Source: Myxococcaceae bacterium
GTDB taxonomy: Bacteria > Myxococcota > UBA727 > JABDBI01
NCBI GenBank assembly: GCA_016000045.1
Contig: JAECQY010000001.1
Span: 1-64,000 of the forward strand
Length of the DNA: 64,000 nt
Reading direction: 5' to 3'
The notes under the pieces were generated by a model. The model made no database searches and was not told where the DNA came from. It saw only the letters and a list, made by a program, of their open reading frames with translations. A program made the translations under genes and the position numbers. Of the stretch, positions 8,686 to 17,939 are shown one piece after another (position 1 is the stretch's first letter; each line of letters starts with the position of its first letter).

Positions 8686-9980
8686 TAAACCACCCGAATG
8701 AATAAATGAATTTGGTAGCGCGTATAAAGTGATTCAAAAGTACCGCCATCTCCTCGAGCAACCCAACCGGAAGGCCCGAGAATCTGAGCCTCATCCGGAT
8801 TGCTATTCGTCCATCTCCAAAATCCATCTGCCGCCAGCCCCAAACTGCACGCTTCGTTCATGGCATAGGCCAGACCGAGTTGCGTTTCGACAAAGAAGTC
8901 CGTTCGGTTGACCCAATTGGGATCCAGGCGATAATCGATGCTGGAAAGACTGGTATCGGGTTTGCCGTATTCGAATAGGCCGAAACTGGGTTTTAGCGTA
9001 AAGCTGTACTTCTGCGCCAGTTTTTGTTCGTAACGAAGCGAAAAATGATGATTCACCGAATCCAAATAAATTGGCGTAGGCGTCATTTTTCGAGAGGCTG
9101 AAAGACCCAAGGCAGAGCGCTTCGTGGGGGTCCAAGCCAGCATCGCATCAAAACCGATCGGGAAGAAGGTCGAAGCCAAAGACCTGTCTTTAGTTCGAAG
9201 CAAAATCCGTGAAAAGGAGGCACTGCTGGATAAAACCAACTGTTCCGTGATGCGACCGCTGAGCCCAAGACCCAGGTGAAGAGGGTTTGTCGTGACCCCT
9301 ACTTGGTTGCTGTCGACGGATCCAAAAAAGCCATATCCCCCTTCCAAAAATACGGCTGTTTTGGGTAAAAACTGCCACGCCAGTCGACTGGAAAGCCCAT
9401 ACGACTGGTTATTTAAGATTCTAGGTTGAGTCGTTTTTGCGCCCAATGAAATGCTTGGATACCCCTGAGCTTGGTAGTCTCCTTGAACGGTCCAGGCTAA
9501 TTTTCCACTGCCAGGGCGCCAAGTTTCCCCCACGGATAGTTTTCCGGTGAGGTTGGTCATATTTCCAACAAACAGTTCTCCCAAATTTCGAGAAGCCATG
9601 ACGCCGCCACGGCTAAAAATGGAGAATTGAGCATTCGGATGATAGCTGCTTGCAGCTTCCACCTTCCCCGAAAAAACCAAAAATCCTGGATTATCCCCGA
9701 GGCCCATCAACCAAGCTAAAGTCGTCGCTCCTGCCGCCTCCAACACCAAGCGTTTGCTTTGGTTTGCGAAGGAGAAGGTTGGCGTCATCCGAAACAGAAT
9801 GTCACTCGTCGATTTTCCTGCGCGTTGAGCATCGGTTTTAGAGTAAGGATTCGTGTTATACCCCAAACCAGCCTCCAGCGAAATCATCGGTTTTTGCCCT
9901 GAAGTTCCTTGAGCCCACCTAGGGCCCGCTCCCACAAGCATCCCCAAGATGCTGATGTACTTCAAAAGCCTAGGCATCAT
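8682..9980 (-). CDS. Outer-membrane beta-barrel protein of the export cluster
   Basis: 432 aa with an N-terminal signal peptide ending near WAQG. The mature protein is built of alternating polar/hydrophobic strands with many Tyr, Ser, Gly and aromatic ends, and finishes in ...IHLFIRVVY, a terminal aromatic strand expected of a BAM-inserted barrel. Barrels of this kind (BBP2-like) accompany Wza/Wzc-type genes in exopolysaccharide loci of related bacteria. I infer a role in export or anchoring of the polymer. It overlaps the Wza-like gene by 4 bp and begins next to the stop of the ComEC hydrolase ORF. Confidence 0.75.
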   Translation of the reverse strand: MMPRLLKYISILGMLVGAGPRWAQGTSGQKPMISLEAGLGYNTNPYSKTDAQRAGKSTSDILFRMTPTFSFANQSKRLVLEAAGATTLAWLMGLGDNPGFLVFSGKVEAASSYHPNAQFSIFSRGGVMASRNLGELFVGNMTNLTGKLSVGETWRPGSGKLAWTVQGDYQAQGYPSISLGAKTTQPRILNNQSYGLSSRLAWQFLPKTAVFLEGGYGFFGSVDSNQVGVTTNPLHLGLGLSGRITEQLVLSSSASFSRILLRTKDRSLASTFFPIGFDAMLAWTPTKRSALGLSASRKMTPTPIYLDSVNHHFSLRYEQKLAQKYSFTLKPSFGLFEYGKPDTSLSSIDYRLDPNWVNRTDFFVETQLGLAYAMNEACSLGLAADGFWRWTNSNPDEAQILGPSGWVARGDGGTFESLYTRYQIHLFIRVVY

Positions 9981-10874
9981 TCACCGATACGAGCGAAGTT
10001 CCATCTCATGCTGGCTCATCCAAACCCGCACTTCTCCATTGACCCCTGTGTCCCAGACTCGAGCTCCTGAATTTTTCCACCGCAACACCACCTCCGCATG
10101 GGGGAAACCAAATTGATTTCCAGGCTGCGTGCAAAAAACAACCTCACTGGGTCGAACTTGCCGAACCAGGTGTTCAGAAGACGAGCTTCGAGAACCATGG
10201 TGTGGAACCTTCAGCACTTGGGCATGCCACTGAGCGTTCGCCTGCTGTTCCACTGCGGCTTCCAGATCGCCCGGCATCAAGACGCTATTTTGACCCCATG
10301 AAATTTTCATCACGATGCTATTGTTGTTCGTTGACCAATTTGGATTTAGCTTTTGAGGAGCCAGCACCTCAATCGCTGCATCGCCGATGGGGTGAACGCC
10401 AAAAATCTCAGGCAACATGCGAATGCGAGTCCCCTGACGCCGGGCCAAGTTCGTGATTCGCTGGATCATGGGGTGATCCAGCGAAAACCCAGTGTGCCAC
10501 AATTCTTGAACCGGCATCTGTTCTAAAACGTAGAGAAGCCCCAAAGCATGATCCAGGTCAGGATGCGACAAAACCATCAGATCCACCTTCGAAATATTTT
10601 TGCGCCTTAGCTGTCGGATCAATCCTTCTTCGCTGGGCCCGCCATCCACAATCGCGATATAGCCATTCGGAAAACGAAAAAGCGTCGAGTCCCCTTGACC
10701 AATCGCTAGGAAAATCACTTGCAAAGCCTTACGAGTTCGTATGCTTTCCTGGATCACCGGCCATAAAAAACAAGCTAATACCCAGCAAAGAGCCAACAAC
10801 TTGCCAGGGAGCCGGCGCTTCCAAGTACCAATAGCCTCCCAAATAATCTCCCAAACCTTCACACAGTGCCTCAA
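9981..10874 (-). CDS. ComEC C-terminal metallo-beta-lactamase part (separate frame)
   Basis: 297 aa in a frame that opens right after a TGA and begins at TTG 10874. After a hydrophobic segment comes the ComEC-type hydrolase: FLAIGQGDSTLF, SHPDLDHALG (the metal-binding His/Asp motif), STNNNSIVMK, VLMPGDLE and VPHHGSRSSSSE. In ordinary ComEC this domain follows the membrane channel in one polypeptide and is thought to degrade the non-transported DNA strand. Here it lies in the +1 frame relative to the channel ORF and overlaps it by 146 bp. Either both halves are made separately, or frameshifting joins them, or the gene is broken. Confidence 0.85.
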   Translation of the reverse strand: MRHCVKVWEIIWEAIGTWKRRLPGKLLALCWVLACFLWPVIQESIRTRKALQVIFLAIGQGDSTLFRFPNGYIAIVDGGPSEEGLIRQLRRKNISKVDLMVLSHPDLDHALGLLYVLEQMPVQELWHTGFSLDHPMIQRITNLARRQGTRIRMLPEIFGVHPIGDAAIEVLAPQKLNPNWSTNNNSIVMKISWGQNSVLMPGDLEAAVEQQANAQWHAQVLKVPHHGSRSSSSEHLVRQVRPSEVVFCTQPGNQFGFPHAEVVLRWKNSGARVWDTGVNGEVRVWMSQHEMELRSYR

Positions 10875-12111
10875 TCATCCCTGCAAACATCGCTGCGCTG
10901 GATACAAATCCCAAAAGCGCTAAAAGAATCGCTGGCGTTTGTAAGAACAAGGCGACTGGAACCAAAATCCAGTTGGCCACAATGCCGCCGATCGCTAAAG
11001 CTCCGAAGTAGTAAGCGGAAAGAGGCAAGGTCATCACTCCAGCTCCCAGCATCCCGCCGACTAGAATTCCGTAAATCGCTAAATAAGACAGGGTAAAGCT
11101 CGGGTCCAAAACGGATTCTGGCCACAGAAACACCGAGATCCAACCCGCTAGGCCAAAAGCATCCCAGAGACTCACGGACCGTTCACCCAGCAAACCGACT
11201 AAAAGACTCGAACTCATCAAAGCCGCTCGCACAGTGGAGGCCGAGCAACCCGATAATAATACAAAACTCCAAATAGCCGACAGGCTGAAGATTGCGGCTG
11301 GACAACTCGCCCACGATCGTCTACCAATGGCCGGGATCAGCAGCAAAATCCCTCGCAAAATCACAAAAAACAAAAACGACAGACCGCTGACTTGAAGCCC
11401 ACTCACCGCCAATAAGTGCCCTGCTCCCACACGCTGGTAAATTTGCTTTTGCTCGTTCGAGAATAAGGCTGTATCGCCAATCATCAAAGCCAGCAAAACA
11501 GCGGCGTAGCGTGGATTTCCCGCCTCTTGAATCCGATTTCTGAGTTTTTGCCGCTGCTGACTCCAAAAGTTGGCCTCGGCATGAGTTTGCAGCACCTGAA
11601 CTTTGAAGGGGTTGGAAACCCGAAGGTATCCATCCAAATGACGGGCCAAGGCAAACCAATACCCATCCAAGTCTCCAGGGGCCAAAGCGTGTTGTGGAGG
11701 GTGAACCACTCCCCACAACGCTAAGCGATCCCCGACGAAAACAGGTTTTAGAGCCGCTCCCTCTCTCAAAGAGACTTGGAGACGATAGCCCCGATCGCTG
11801 CGAAACCAAATTCGCCTTCCGTCTTCCAGGGTGTCGAACACTTCTTCCACAATTCCATCGATTCGTTCGTATTGTTTGGGTAGACGGCTCAAGCGATCCT
11901 CAAATTCGATCCGCCGATGCTGAGATTGAAAGCCACAAAGACCCCCAATACCGAGGATGAGAGCGAAGGCTCTCAAAGTTCTGGGGAGATTGAAGAGACC
12001 TAGAAGGCCCGATAAAGCGGCCAAAATCCAGCCATACGAAGGAATCTGAAGCACAAAACCCCCGTAGGTTCCAACAAGCGCGATCACAAAAATGAGAAAG
12101 CTCGGGGCCAT
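10729..12111 (-). CDS. comEC: ComEC N-terminal DNA-uptake channel part
   Basis: 460 aa from ATG 12111 (MAPSFLIFV); a TTG at 12123 is also possible. It has N-terminal membrane helices, the soluble DUF4131/OB-like domain (ERIDGIVEEVFDTLEDGRR, then FVGDRLALWG), and the competence domain with GDTALFSNEQ, AGHLLAVSGLQVSG and many helices, including the conserved GLAGW and PSFTLSYLA. It would form the inner-membrane channel for single-stranded DNA during transformation. It stops after about 460 residues at MAGDPGKHTNS. A T6 run in the shared region (10765-10770) is the simplest frameshift point: removing one T would give a ComEC of about 700 aa, the normal length. Confidence 0.88.
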   Translation of the reverse strand: MAPSFLIFVIALVGTYGGFVLQIPSYGWILAALSGLLGLFNLPRTLRAFALILGIGGLCGFQSQHRRIEFEDRLSRLPKQYERIDGIVEEVFDTLEDGRRIWFRSDRGYRLQVSLREGAALKPVFVGDRLALWGVVHPPQHALAPGDLDGYWFALARHLDGYLRVSNPFKVQVLQTHAEANFWSQQRQKLRNRIQEAGNPRYAAVLLALMIGDTALFSNEQKQIYQRVGAGHLLAVSGLQVSGLSFLFFVILRGILLLIPAIGRRSWASCPAAIFSLSAIWSFVLLSGCSASTVRAALMSSSLLVGLLGERSVSLWDAFGLAGWISVFLWPESVLDPSFTLSYLAIYGILVGGMLGAGVMTLPLSAYYFGALAIGGIVANWILVPVALFLQTPAILLALLGFVSSAAMFAGMIEALCEGLGDYLGGYWYLEAPAPWQVVGSLLGISLFFMAGDPGKHTNS

Positions 12112-12113
12112 GC

Positions 12114-13046
12114 TTACCAACAAAGGCCGAGGAAGTCGAAAGCAAGAGCCCCCATGGCGGCAATCACTTCCACACTGGCTTTTCGTTGAATTCGAGTGGA
12201 TTCAAACAACCCCCAGGGCGCTGGCTTTGGCAAGGCAAGAAGGTACTGAACCACCTCCTCCTGAGTAGCCAATTGCCGAGCCTGCAAACCATACTGCAAC
12301 AGCGCTTGCTGAAATTCCAGCGCAGACTGAAATCTTTGCGCACAGTCTCGTGCCAGCGCCTTTTGAAGAATCGCCTTCAGTGTAGCGCTCAGAAATTCGG
12401 GAAATTCAATCGAGCATTCATCGATCGCTTTAAGCGTCAAAAAATCGGTTTCGCGTTTGAAGAGCCTTTGACGAGTCAATAGCTCATAAAAAATCACCCC
12501 CATCGAAAACAAATCGCTCTGAATGCTCAGGCTTTTTCCAGCAGCCTGCTCGGGAGACATATAGGCGTACTTCCCTTTCAAGACTCCCGTGTTTGTATGC
12601 TCGGTGTAGCGTTCGCGTTTGGCAATTCCAAAATCGAGTAATTTAACCACACCGCTGTCGCTGAGCATCCAGTTCTGAGGCGATATATCGCGATGAATGA
12701 TCTTTTCACCGTGAACCAGCGAAAGTGCCTGCAAGGCTTCCACGAACAAATAATTGACAACCGATTGCGGGATATAATACTGAGAAAGAACCCGCCAATC
12801 GAGCCCTTCAACGTATTCCAGGACCGCAAAATGCGGACCTCGTTCGATCACGCGGACAATTCGTTCGGATGAAAACGTCGACATGAGTTCGAATTCATGG
12901 ACAAACATGCGTCGATAATCCCGATCGGACTCCCACTGAGGCAATATTTTTTTCAGCACCACTCGACGATTGCCGGCATCCCGAGCTAAATAAACCTCGG
13001 CCATTCCTCCTGCAGCGATCTTGCGTTCGATTTGATAAGTTTCCAC
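12114..13046 (-). CDS. Hanks-type serine/threonine protein kinase
   Basis: 310 aa from GTG 13046; an upstream extension in frame has no kinase features and would overlap aroA. The motifs are complete: glycine loop AAGGMAEVYLARD, Lys in VVLKKIL, catalytic loop HRDISPQN, DFG, SPEQ and the Asp of QSDLFSMGV. The HRDISPQN loop is common in myxobacterial kinases. The catalytic domain ends at about residue 250. The tail ends in a hydrophobic stretch that could be a short membrane anchor. Substrates are unknown. It lies 57 bp from the divergent aroA and 2 bp before comEC, so the two may be cotranscribed. Confidence 0.9.
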   Translation of the reverse strand: METYQIERKIAAGGMAEVYLARDAGNRRVVLKKILPQWESDRDYRRMFVHEFELMSTFSSERIVRVIERGPHFAVLEYVEGLDWRVLSQYYIPQSVVNYLFVEALQALSLVHGEKIIHRDISPQNWMLSDSGVVKLLDFGIAKRERYTEHTNTGVLKGKYAYMSPEQAAGKSLSIQSDLFSMGVIFYELLTRQRLFKRETDFLTLKAIDECSIEFPEFLSATLKAILQKALARDCAQRFQSALEFQQALLQYGLQARQLATQEEVVQYLLALPKPAPWGLFESTRIQRKASVEVIAAMGALAFDFLGLCW

Positions 13047-13102
13047 GGAAAATCCAACAAAGCAAGGTTGGCAGCTTCTTCCAATTGCGATAAGTTCAAC
13101 CG

Positions 13103-14356
13103 ATGCCGTTGAGAGGGAAGCTGCAACTGCCCGGAGATAAATCAATTTCTCACCGCGCTCTGGTACTGGCCGCACTGGCCGAGGGGACTTCGTGTTTTAA
13201 AAACCTATCCAGCGGTTTGGACGTACGCTCTACCCTGCACTGCCTTCGATCCTTAGGGGTGGAAATCAAACTTCATCAAACCCTCGCACACGTGAAAGGA
13301 GTCGGCCTTTGGGGGCTCAAAAGCCCGACTCGCGCTCTGGATTGTGGGAATTCAGGAACGACTCTGCGCTTTTTAGCGGGTCTTTTGAGCCATAGCTCTT
13401 TTCAATCGACTCTGATCGGAGATGAATCGCTGTCCAAACGACCGATGAGACGCGTGGCAGACCCCTTGCGAGCGATGGGAGCCAATTGGGAGCTTCGGGA
13501 TGAAAATTTTGCTCCAATCCTCATCAAACCCTCCCGTTTGCAAGGAACAAGCCTTCGTTTGGACATCCCAAGCGCTCAAGTCAAATCGGCTTTGTTGCTG
13601 GCTTCGCTTGGCATTGAAGGCCAAAACCGTCTCTTCGGACAGCTTCAGAGTCGCGATCATACAGAAAGATTGCTCGCTCACTTGGGTGCGAAAATCAAAA
13701 TCGAATCGGATCAAATAAGCCTCGAAGGCGGACACCGTTTAGAGGCCCAAACCTTGTTCATCCCGGGCGATCTTTCCAGCGCTTCTTTTTGGATCACGGC
13801 CGCAACATTGATCCCCGGCTCCGAACTCCTTTTGGAAGACGTGTCTTTGAACCCAAGCCGCCTGCATTTCATCCACACTTTGCGGAAAATGGGCGCATGG
13901 ATTGAAATTTTGGAGCAAAGCTCCGCCATCGAGCCCTTTGGAACCATCCGAATTCGATCCGCTCAGCTTCAAGCTTGCTCGATCGGCCCCGAAGACATCC
14001 CCGCGTTGATTGACGAAATACCCGCGCTTGCCATGGCATTCACGCAAGCGCACGGGCTCAGTGAAGTCACAGGAGCCGCAGAGCTTCGCTATAAAGAAAG
14101 CAACCGTCTTCAAGCCATTGCGCTGAATTTAGAATCCATGGGAGTACGGGTTGATCGCAGTGAAAATGGCTTTCGGATCCAAGGTCCTCAGCCTCTGCAA
14201 GGATCTCGGATTCAGACCTTCGGCGATCATCGAATCGCGATGGCTTTCACCATCGCTTCTTTGATCGCCAAAGGCCCGACTTACTTGGACAACACGCGCT
14301 GTGTTGCGGTTTCTTATCCTCAATTCTTTGAAGATCTGGAGCAATTGACTTCATGA
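13103..14356 (+). CDS. aroA: 3-phosphoshikimate 1-carboxyvinyltransferase (EPSP synthase)
   Basis: 417 aa. Joins shikimate-3-phosphate and PEP in the pathway to chorismate. Family motifs are present: GDKSISHRALVLAALAEG near the N-terminus, DCGNSGTTLRFLAGLL, KRPMRRVADPLRAMGA, the catalytic-region DEIPALA, and RYKESNRLQAIA. The next gene encodes the first shikimate-pathway enzyme and overlaps by 4 bp, so both ends of the pathway are translationally coupled. Confidence 0.95.
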   Translation: MPLRGKLQLPGDKSISHRALVLAALAEGTSCFKNLSSGLDVRSTLHCLRSLGVEIKLHQTLAHVKGVGLWGLKSPTRALDCGNSGTTLRFLAGLLSHSSFQSTLIGDESLSKRPMRRVADPLRAMGANWELRDENFAPILIKPSRLQGTSLRLDIPSAQVKSALLLASLGIEGQNRLFGQLQSRDHTERLLAHLGAKIKIESDQISLEGGHRLEAQTLFIPGDLSSASFWITAATLIPGSELLLEDVSLNPSRLHFIHTLRKMGAWIEILEQSSAIEPFGTIRIRSAQLQACSIGPEDIPALIDEIPALAMAFTQAHGLSEVTGAAELRYKESNRLQAIALNLESMGVRVDRSENGFRIQGPQPLQGSRIQTFGDHRIAMAFTIASLIAKGPTYLDNTRCVAVSYPQFFEDLEQLTS

Positions 14357-15555
14357 TGGATTGGACACCCCAGAGTTGGAGACATCAACGCATTCGCCAA
14401 ATACCAGAATATCCCAATCAGGAAGAACTTCAGGGCGTTGTCTCTCGTTTAAAAACCTACCCTCCAATCGTTCAACCGAGAGAGTCCCAACAGCTCAGCC
14501 GCCGGCTTCGTGAAGTTTGCGAAGGCAAAGCTTTTCTTTTGCACGGGGGAGACTGCGCGGAAAGCCTTGATCGTTTTTCTCAGTCTGTCTTGCAAGCCAA
14601 CATGCGTGTTCTCTTACCAATGGCCACGATGCTTGCTTGTGCCATGAATAAGCCCGTTCTCAAGATAGGCCGTTATGCAGGGCAATGTGCGAAGCCTCGC
14701 TCTCAGGAGTCAGAAATTCGAAACGAGATCTCTTTGCCTTCATACCGGGGAGATTTGATCAATGGATTTGAATTCGATCCCCTCGCTCGAACACCCGATC
14801 CCAAACGCATGGAAAAAGGTTACTTTTTCTCAGCCGCCACTTGGAACATCCTCAAATCCCTGACGCATGGAACCGAGTTCTACACCTCTCATGAGGCTTT
14901 GCTGTTACCTTACGAAGAAGCGCTCACGCATCAAGACTCGAGCACTCCCAACGCTTGGTTCGATGGCTCCGCGCACTTTCTTTGGGTGGGCGAGCGAACG
15001 CGCCAGCTGGACAGTGCTCATATCGAATTCTTGCGAGGCATTTCCAATCCCATCGGAATGAAATTCAGCTCCGAGATCACAGGCGATGAGTTGTGCCAAT
15101 TGATTGAAACGCTGAACCCTCAAAATCAAAAAGGGCGTCTTACTTTAATTGCCCGATTTGGGCACGATAAGATCGCTGAATCGCTTCCAAGTCTGATTCA
15201 AGCGGTCAAGCATTCAGGGTATCACGTGATCTGGTGCTGTGATCCCATGCATGGGAATACACAAACGACTCCCAGGGGTTACAAAACACGTTTCTTTCAA
15301 GACATTTTATCGGAGGTTCAACAATTTTTTTCGATCCATCAGCATGCGGGAACGTACGCAGGCGGTGTCCATGTTGAGATGACAGGCAGTCCTGTGATCG
15401 AGTGCCTGGGAGGAGATCAAGCGATCACGGAAGAAGAGCTGGGAGAAGGCTTTTACGAAACGCTTTGCGATCCTCGACTGAATGCCAATCAAGCTCGGGA
15501 GCTTGCTCGCAGATTGATCCTGCAAACCGGCCATCCGATCAAGCCCCCTTGGTGA
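14353..15555 (+). CDS. Class II (plant-type) DAHP synthase
   Basis: 400 aa. Condenses PEP and erythrose-4-phosphate to DAHP, the entry step to aromatic amino acids and menaquinone. It is the class II type by its motifs: FLLHGGDCAESL, KIGRYAGQCAKPRS, RGDLINGF, TSHEALLLPYE, WCCDPMHGNT and GGVHVEMTGSPVIECLGG. It is about 50 residues shorter than the mycobacterial and plant enzymes, mostly at the N-terminus where extra regulatory helices sit, so feedback control may be simpler. The start ATG 14353 overlaps the aroA stop. Confidence 0.93.
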   Translation: MMDWTPQSWRHQRIRQIPEYPNQEELQGVVSRLKTYPPIVQPRESQQLSRRLREVCEGKAFLLHGGDCAESLDRFSQSVLQANMRVLLPMATMLACAMNKPVLKIGRYAGQCAKPRSQESEIRNEISLPSYRGDLINGFEFDPLARTPDPKRMEKGYFFSAATWNILKSLTHGTEFYTSHEALLLPYEEALTHQDSSTPNAWFDGSAHFLWVGERTRQLDSAHIEFLRGISNPIGMKFSSEITGDELCQLIETLNPQNQKGRLTLIARFGHDKIAESLPSLIQAVKHSGYHVIWCCDPMHGNTQTTPRGYKTRFFQDILSEVQQFFSIHQHAGTYAGGVHVEMTGSPVIECLGGDQAITEEELGEGFYETLCDPRLNANQARELARRLILQTGHPIKPPW

Positions 15556-15664
15556 AAAAAGGTCAAAATATTATTTTTTTTCCTATTTATTTAGAGAGTT
15601 GGAACGATCTAGAAAATCCGACCTTGCCTAACCATTTCCGTTGCTGATACACCCACTGGGACCT

Positions 15665-17083
15665 ATGGTAGCGATCCAAGAATTTGAGACCCAACCGGCT
15701 GACGCGTTCAGCGAAACCCTGCAAATCTTAAAACGCAGGCTCAGCCTGTTTGTTTGGCAAGGCTTCTTTGAACCCTTGCATTTTGTCTCTTTGGAACACA
15801 ATACGCTCACCGTATCGGCACCCTCTTCCTTCCACCGAGATTGGATACAGAACCACTACTTAGTGGAACTTCAGGAAAGCGCCGCTCAGGGTTTTCATCG
15901 ATCGATTGCGGTCAAGATCATCGAACAGGCTACGAAAGCCCAAAATTCCAGCTTTGGCGCTTCTCAAACGCCCAGTTCCCTCCCCCAATCGATCTCGCCT
16001 CTGAAAGCGCCTCGACTTGGTTTTGAGACAAACCAAGCCCCCATTATCCTGGAATCTTCTTTACTGAACCCGAATCACACCTTGGATTCCTTTGTGATGG
16101 GTCCTTCCAATCAAATGGCCTACACGGCTTGCGATGCCGTCGCTCGCGAGCCAGGCGCTCAATACAGCCCACTTTTCTTATTTGGACCGGTGGGGATTGG
16201 AAAAACCCATCTGATCCAAGGAATCGGTCTTTACGCTCTGCAAAAAAATCCCAACGCTCGCATTCTCTACATGAGTGCCGAACAGTGGGTGAATGCCTAT
16301 ATCTTTGCGATTCGTGAAAAACGATTTGACGCATTTCGAAAAAAATTTCGCAATGACTGCGATATCTTGCTCATTGACGATATCCAGTTTTTAGCCGGAA
16401 AAGATGCGAGTCAAGATGAGTTTTTCCACACCTTTAATTGCCTGCACCAGGCACACAAACAGATTGTGGTTACCTCCGATAAGTACCCTCATGAAATCGA
16501 AGGACTTGAAGAAAGATTGCAAACGCGTCTTTCTTGGGGTCTTATCGCAGACATTCGCCCTCCTGAAATCGAAACCCGAATGGCCATCTTAGACCGAAAA
16601 GCCAAAAGCTGTGGTTTTGAACTTCCCAAAGAAGTTTGCCACTATTTGGCTTCTCAGATCACCACATCTGTCCGAGAATTGGAAGGTGCACTCATTCGCC
16701 TGACCGCTTTTCTGTCCGTCACCAAATCTCAACTCACCGTTCAAGCAGCGAAAGAGTACCTGTCTCCTGTATTTCGTAGAAGCACAGGGGCTTTATCGGC
16801 AGAAAAAATCTGCGATCACGTAGCCGCTTATTACGATCTTAAATCGGTTGAACTCAAAGGCCAAAGCCGTCAACGTCAAGTGACACTCGCTCGTCAGATT
16901 GCTATGACCCTGTGTCGAAGCATGATGGCTTTTAGCTTACCTGAAATTGGCCGCTTCTTTGGAGGCCGAGATCACACAACCGCCTTATCCTCGATTCGTA
17001 AAATCAACGAGATGAAAGAGAGTGATATCAGCCTTCAAACCGTACTCAGCAAACTCGAGAAAAGTCTGCTCGAATCTTGTTAG
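15665..17083 (+). CDS. dnaA: Chromosomal replication initiator protein DnaA
   Basis: 472 aa from ATG 15665 (MVAIQEFETQ). It binds DnaA boxes and opens oriC. Domain I is at about 1-85, a low-complexity linker at 95-130, the AAA+ core has Walker A GPVGIGKT near 174 and Walker B ILLIDDIQFL near 235, and the DNA-binding domain IV contains GGRDHTTALSSIRKI near 433. The gene is not next to dnaN or gyrB as in many bacteria. The 109 bases before it are AT-rich but contain no DnaA boxes I could see, so oriC is probably elsewhere. Confidence 0.95.
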   Translation: MVAIQEFETQPADAFSETLQILKRRLSLFVWQGFFEPLHFVSLEHNTLTVSAPSSFHRDWIQNHYLVELQESAAQGFHRSIAVKIIEQATKAQNSSFGASQTPSSLPQSISPLKAPRLGFETNQAPIILESSLLNPNHTLDSFVMGPSNQMAYTACDAVAREPGAQYSPLFLFGPVGIGKTHLIQGIGLYALQKNPNARILYMSAEQWVNAYIFAIREKRFDAFRKKFRNDCDILLIDDIQFLAGKDASQDEFFHTFNCLHQAHKQIVVTSDKYPHEIEGLEERLQTRLSWGLIADIRPPEIETRMAILDRKAKSCGFELPKEVCHYLASQITTSVRELEGALIRLTAFLSVTKSQLTVQAAKEYLSPVFRRSTGALSAEKICDHVAAYYDLKSVELKGQSRQRQVTLARQIAMTLCRSMMAFSLPEIGRFFGGRDHTTALSSIRKINEMKESDISLQTVLSKLEKSLLESC

Positions 17084-17169
17084 CTTTCGAAAATTGCAAA
17101 AAGGCCTTCCGACAAAGCTGATCGGTTAAGTTTGATTATCAAGAGTTTCTATGCTTTAAACCATCACAC

Positions 17170-17922
17170 ATGCAAACTCGAAAGCGACTCGATGTCGCTC
17201 TGGTAGAGCGCGGTCTCGAATCTACCCGCGCACGGGCCCAAGCACGGATTTTGGCTGGGGATGTGGTCGTTGGAGAGCACCGAGTCGATAAAGCAGGGCA
17301 TCTTGTTTCGGCATCCGATCCCATCCGTTTAAAGAATAATTCGCTGCCCTATGTCTCGCGTGGCGGGCTCAAGCTCAAAGCCGCTCTTGAAACGTGGCCG
17401 ATGAAAATAAAGGATGCCATTGCGATCGATGTTGGAGCCTCCACCGGTGGCTTTACAGACGTTCTTCTCCAAGAAAACGCTCAACTCGTTTATGCGGTCG
17501 ATGTTGGAACCAACCAACTGGCTTATTCCATTCGAAATCATCCTCTTGTGCGGGTATTCGAACAAACACACATTCTGAAAGTACCCGTGGGAACCTTTGA
17601 ACCGAAACCCAGCGTTGCGGTAGTCGACCTCAGCTTTATTTCGCTGGAGCGGGTCTTACCCGCTCTACTCCCTCATCTTGAGCCCAGCGCTCGGCTATAC
17701 CTTCTGGTGAAGCCTCAGTTTGAAGTCAGAAGAGAACAAATTGGCAAGGGCGGAATTGTTCGCGACGCTGCAGTGCGTCAAGGGGCTCTGGCCCGAATTC
17801 AGAAAATCGCCACTCAATTAGGACTCTTAGAAATTGGGCATCGCGAAAGCCCGATTCAGGGAACCGATGGGAACACCGAATTTCTGGCCTGTTATGAATC
17901 GCCGGCTGGTATTTCTCCGTGA
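17170..17922 (+). CDS. tlyA: TlyA-family rRNA 2'-O-methyltransferase
   Basis: 250 aa. An N-terminal S4 RNA-binding domain (RLDVALVERGLESTRARA) is followed by an FtsJ-like SAM methyltransferase (DVGASTGGFTDVLLQ, VYAVDVG, VVDLSFISLERVLP, LVKPQFEV). In mycobacteria TlyA methylates cytidines in 16S and 23S rRNA and its loss gives capreomycin resistance. The old name hemolysin is not a safe function. It lies in a run of same-strand genes after dnaA. Confidence 0.92.
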   Translation: MQTRKRLDVALVERGLESTRARAQARILAGDVVVGEHRVDKAGHLVSASDPIRLKNNSLPYVSRGGLKLKAALETWPMKIKDAIAIDVGASTGGFTDVLLQENAQLVYAVDVGTNQLAYSIRNHPLVRVFEQTHILKVPVGTFEPKPSVAVVDLSFISLERVLPALLPHLEPSARLYLLVKPQFEVRREQIGKGGIVRDAAVRQGALARIQKIATQLGLLEIGHRESPIQGTDGNTEFLACYESPAGISP

Positions 17923-17939
17923 AATTGGTATGAAGCCCT

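Noticed and set aside
15545-15664. Possible oriC before dnaA
   Set aside because: The stretch is AT-rich but has no TTATCCACA-like boxes in clusters; only a single near-match was seen, inside gyrA.
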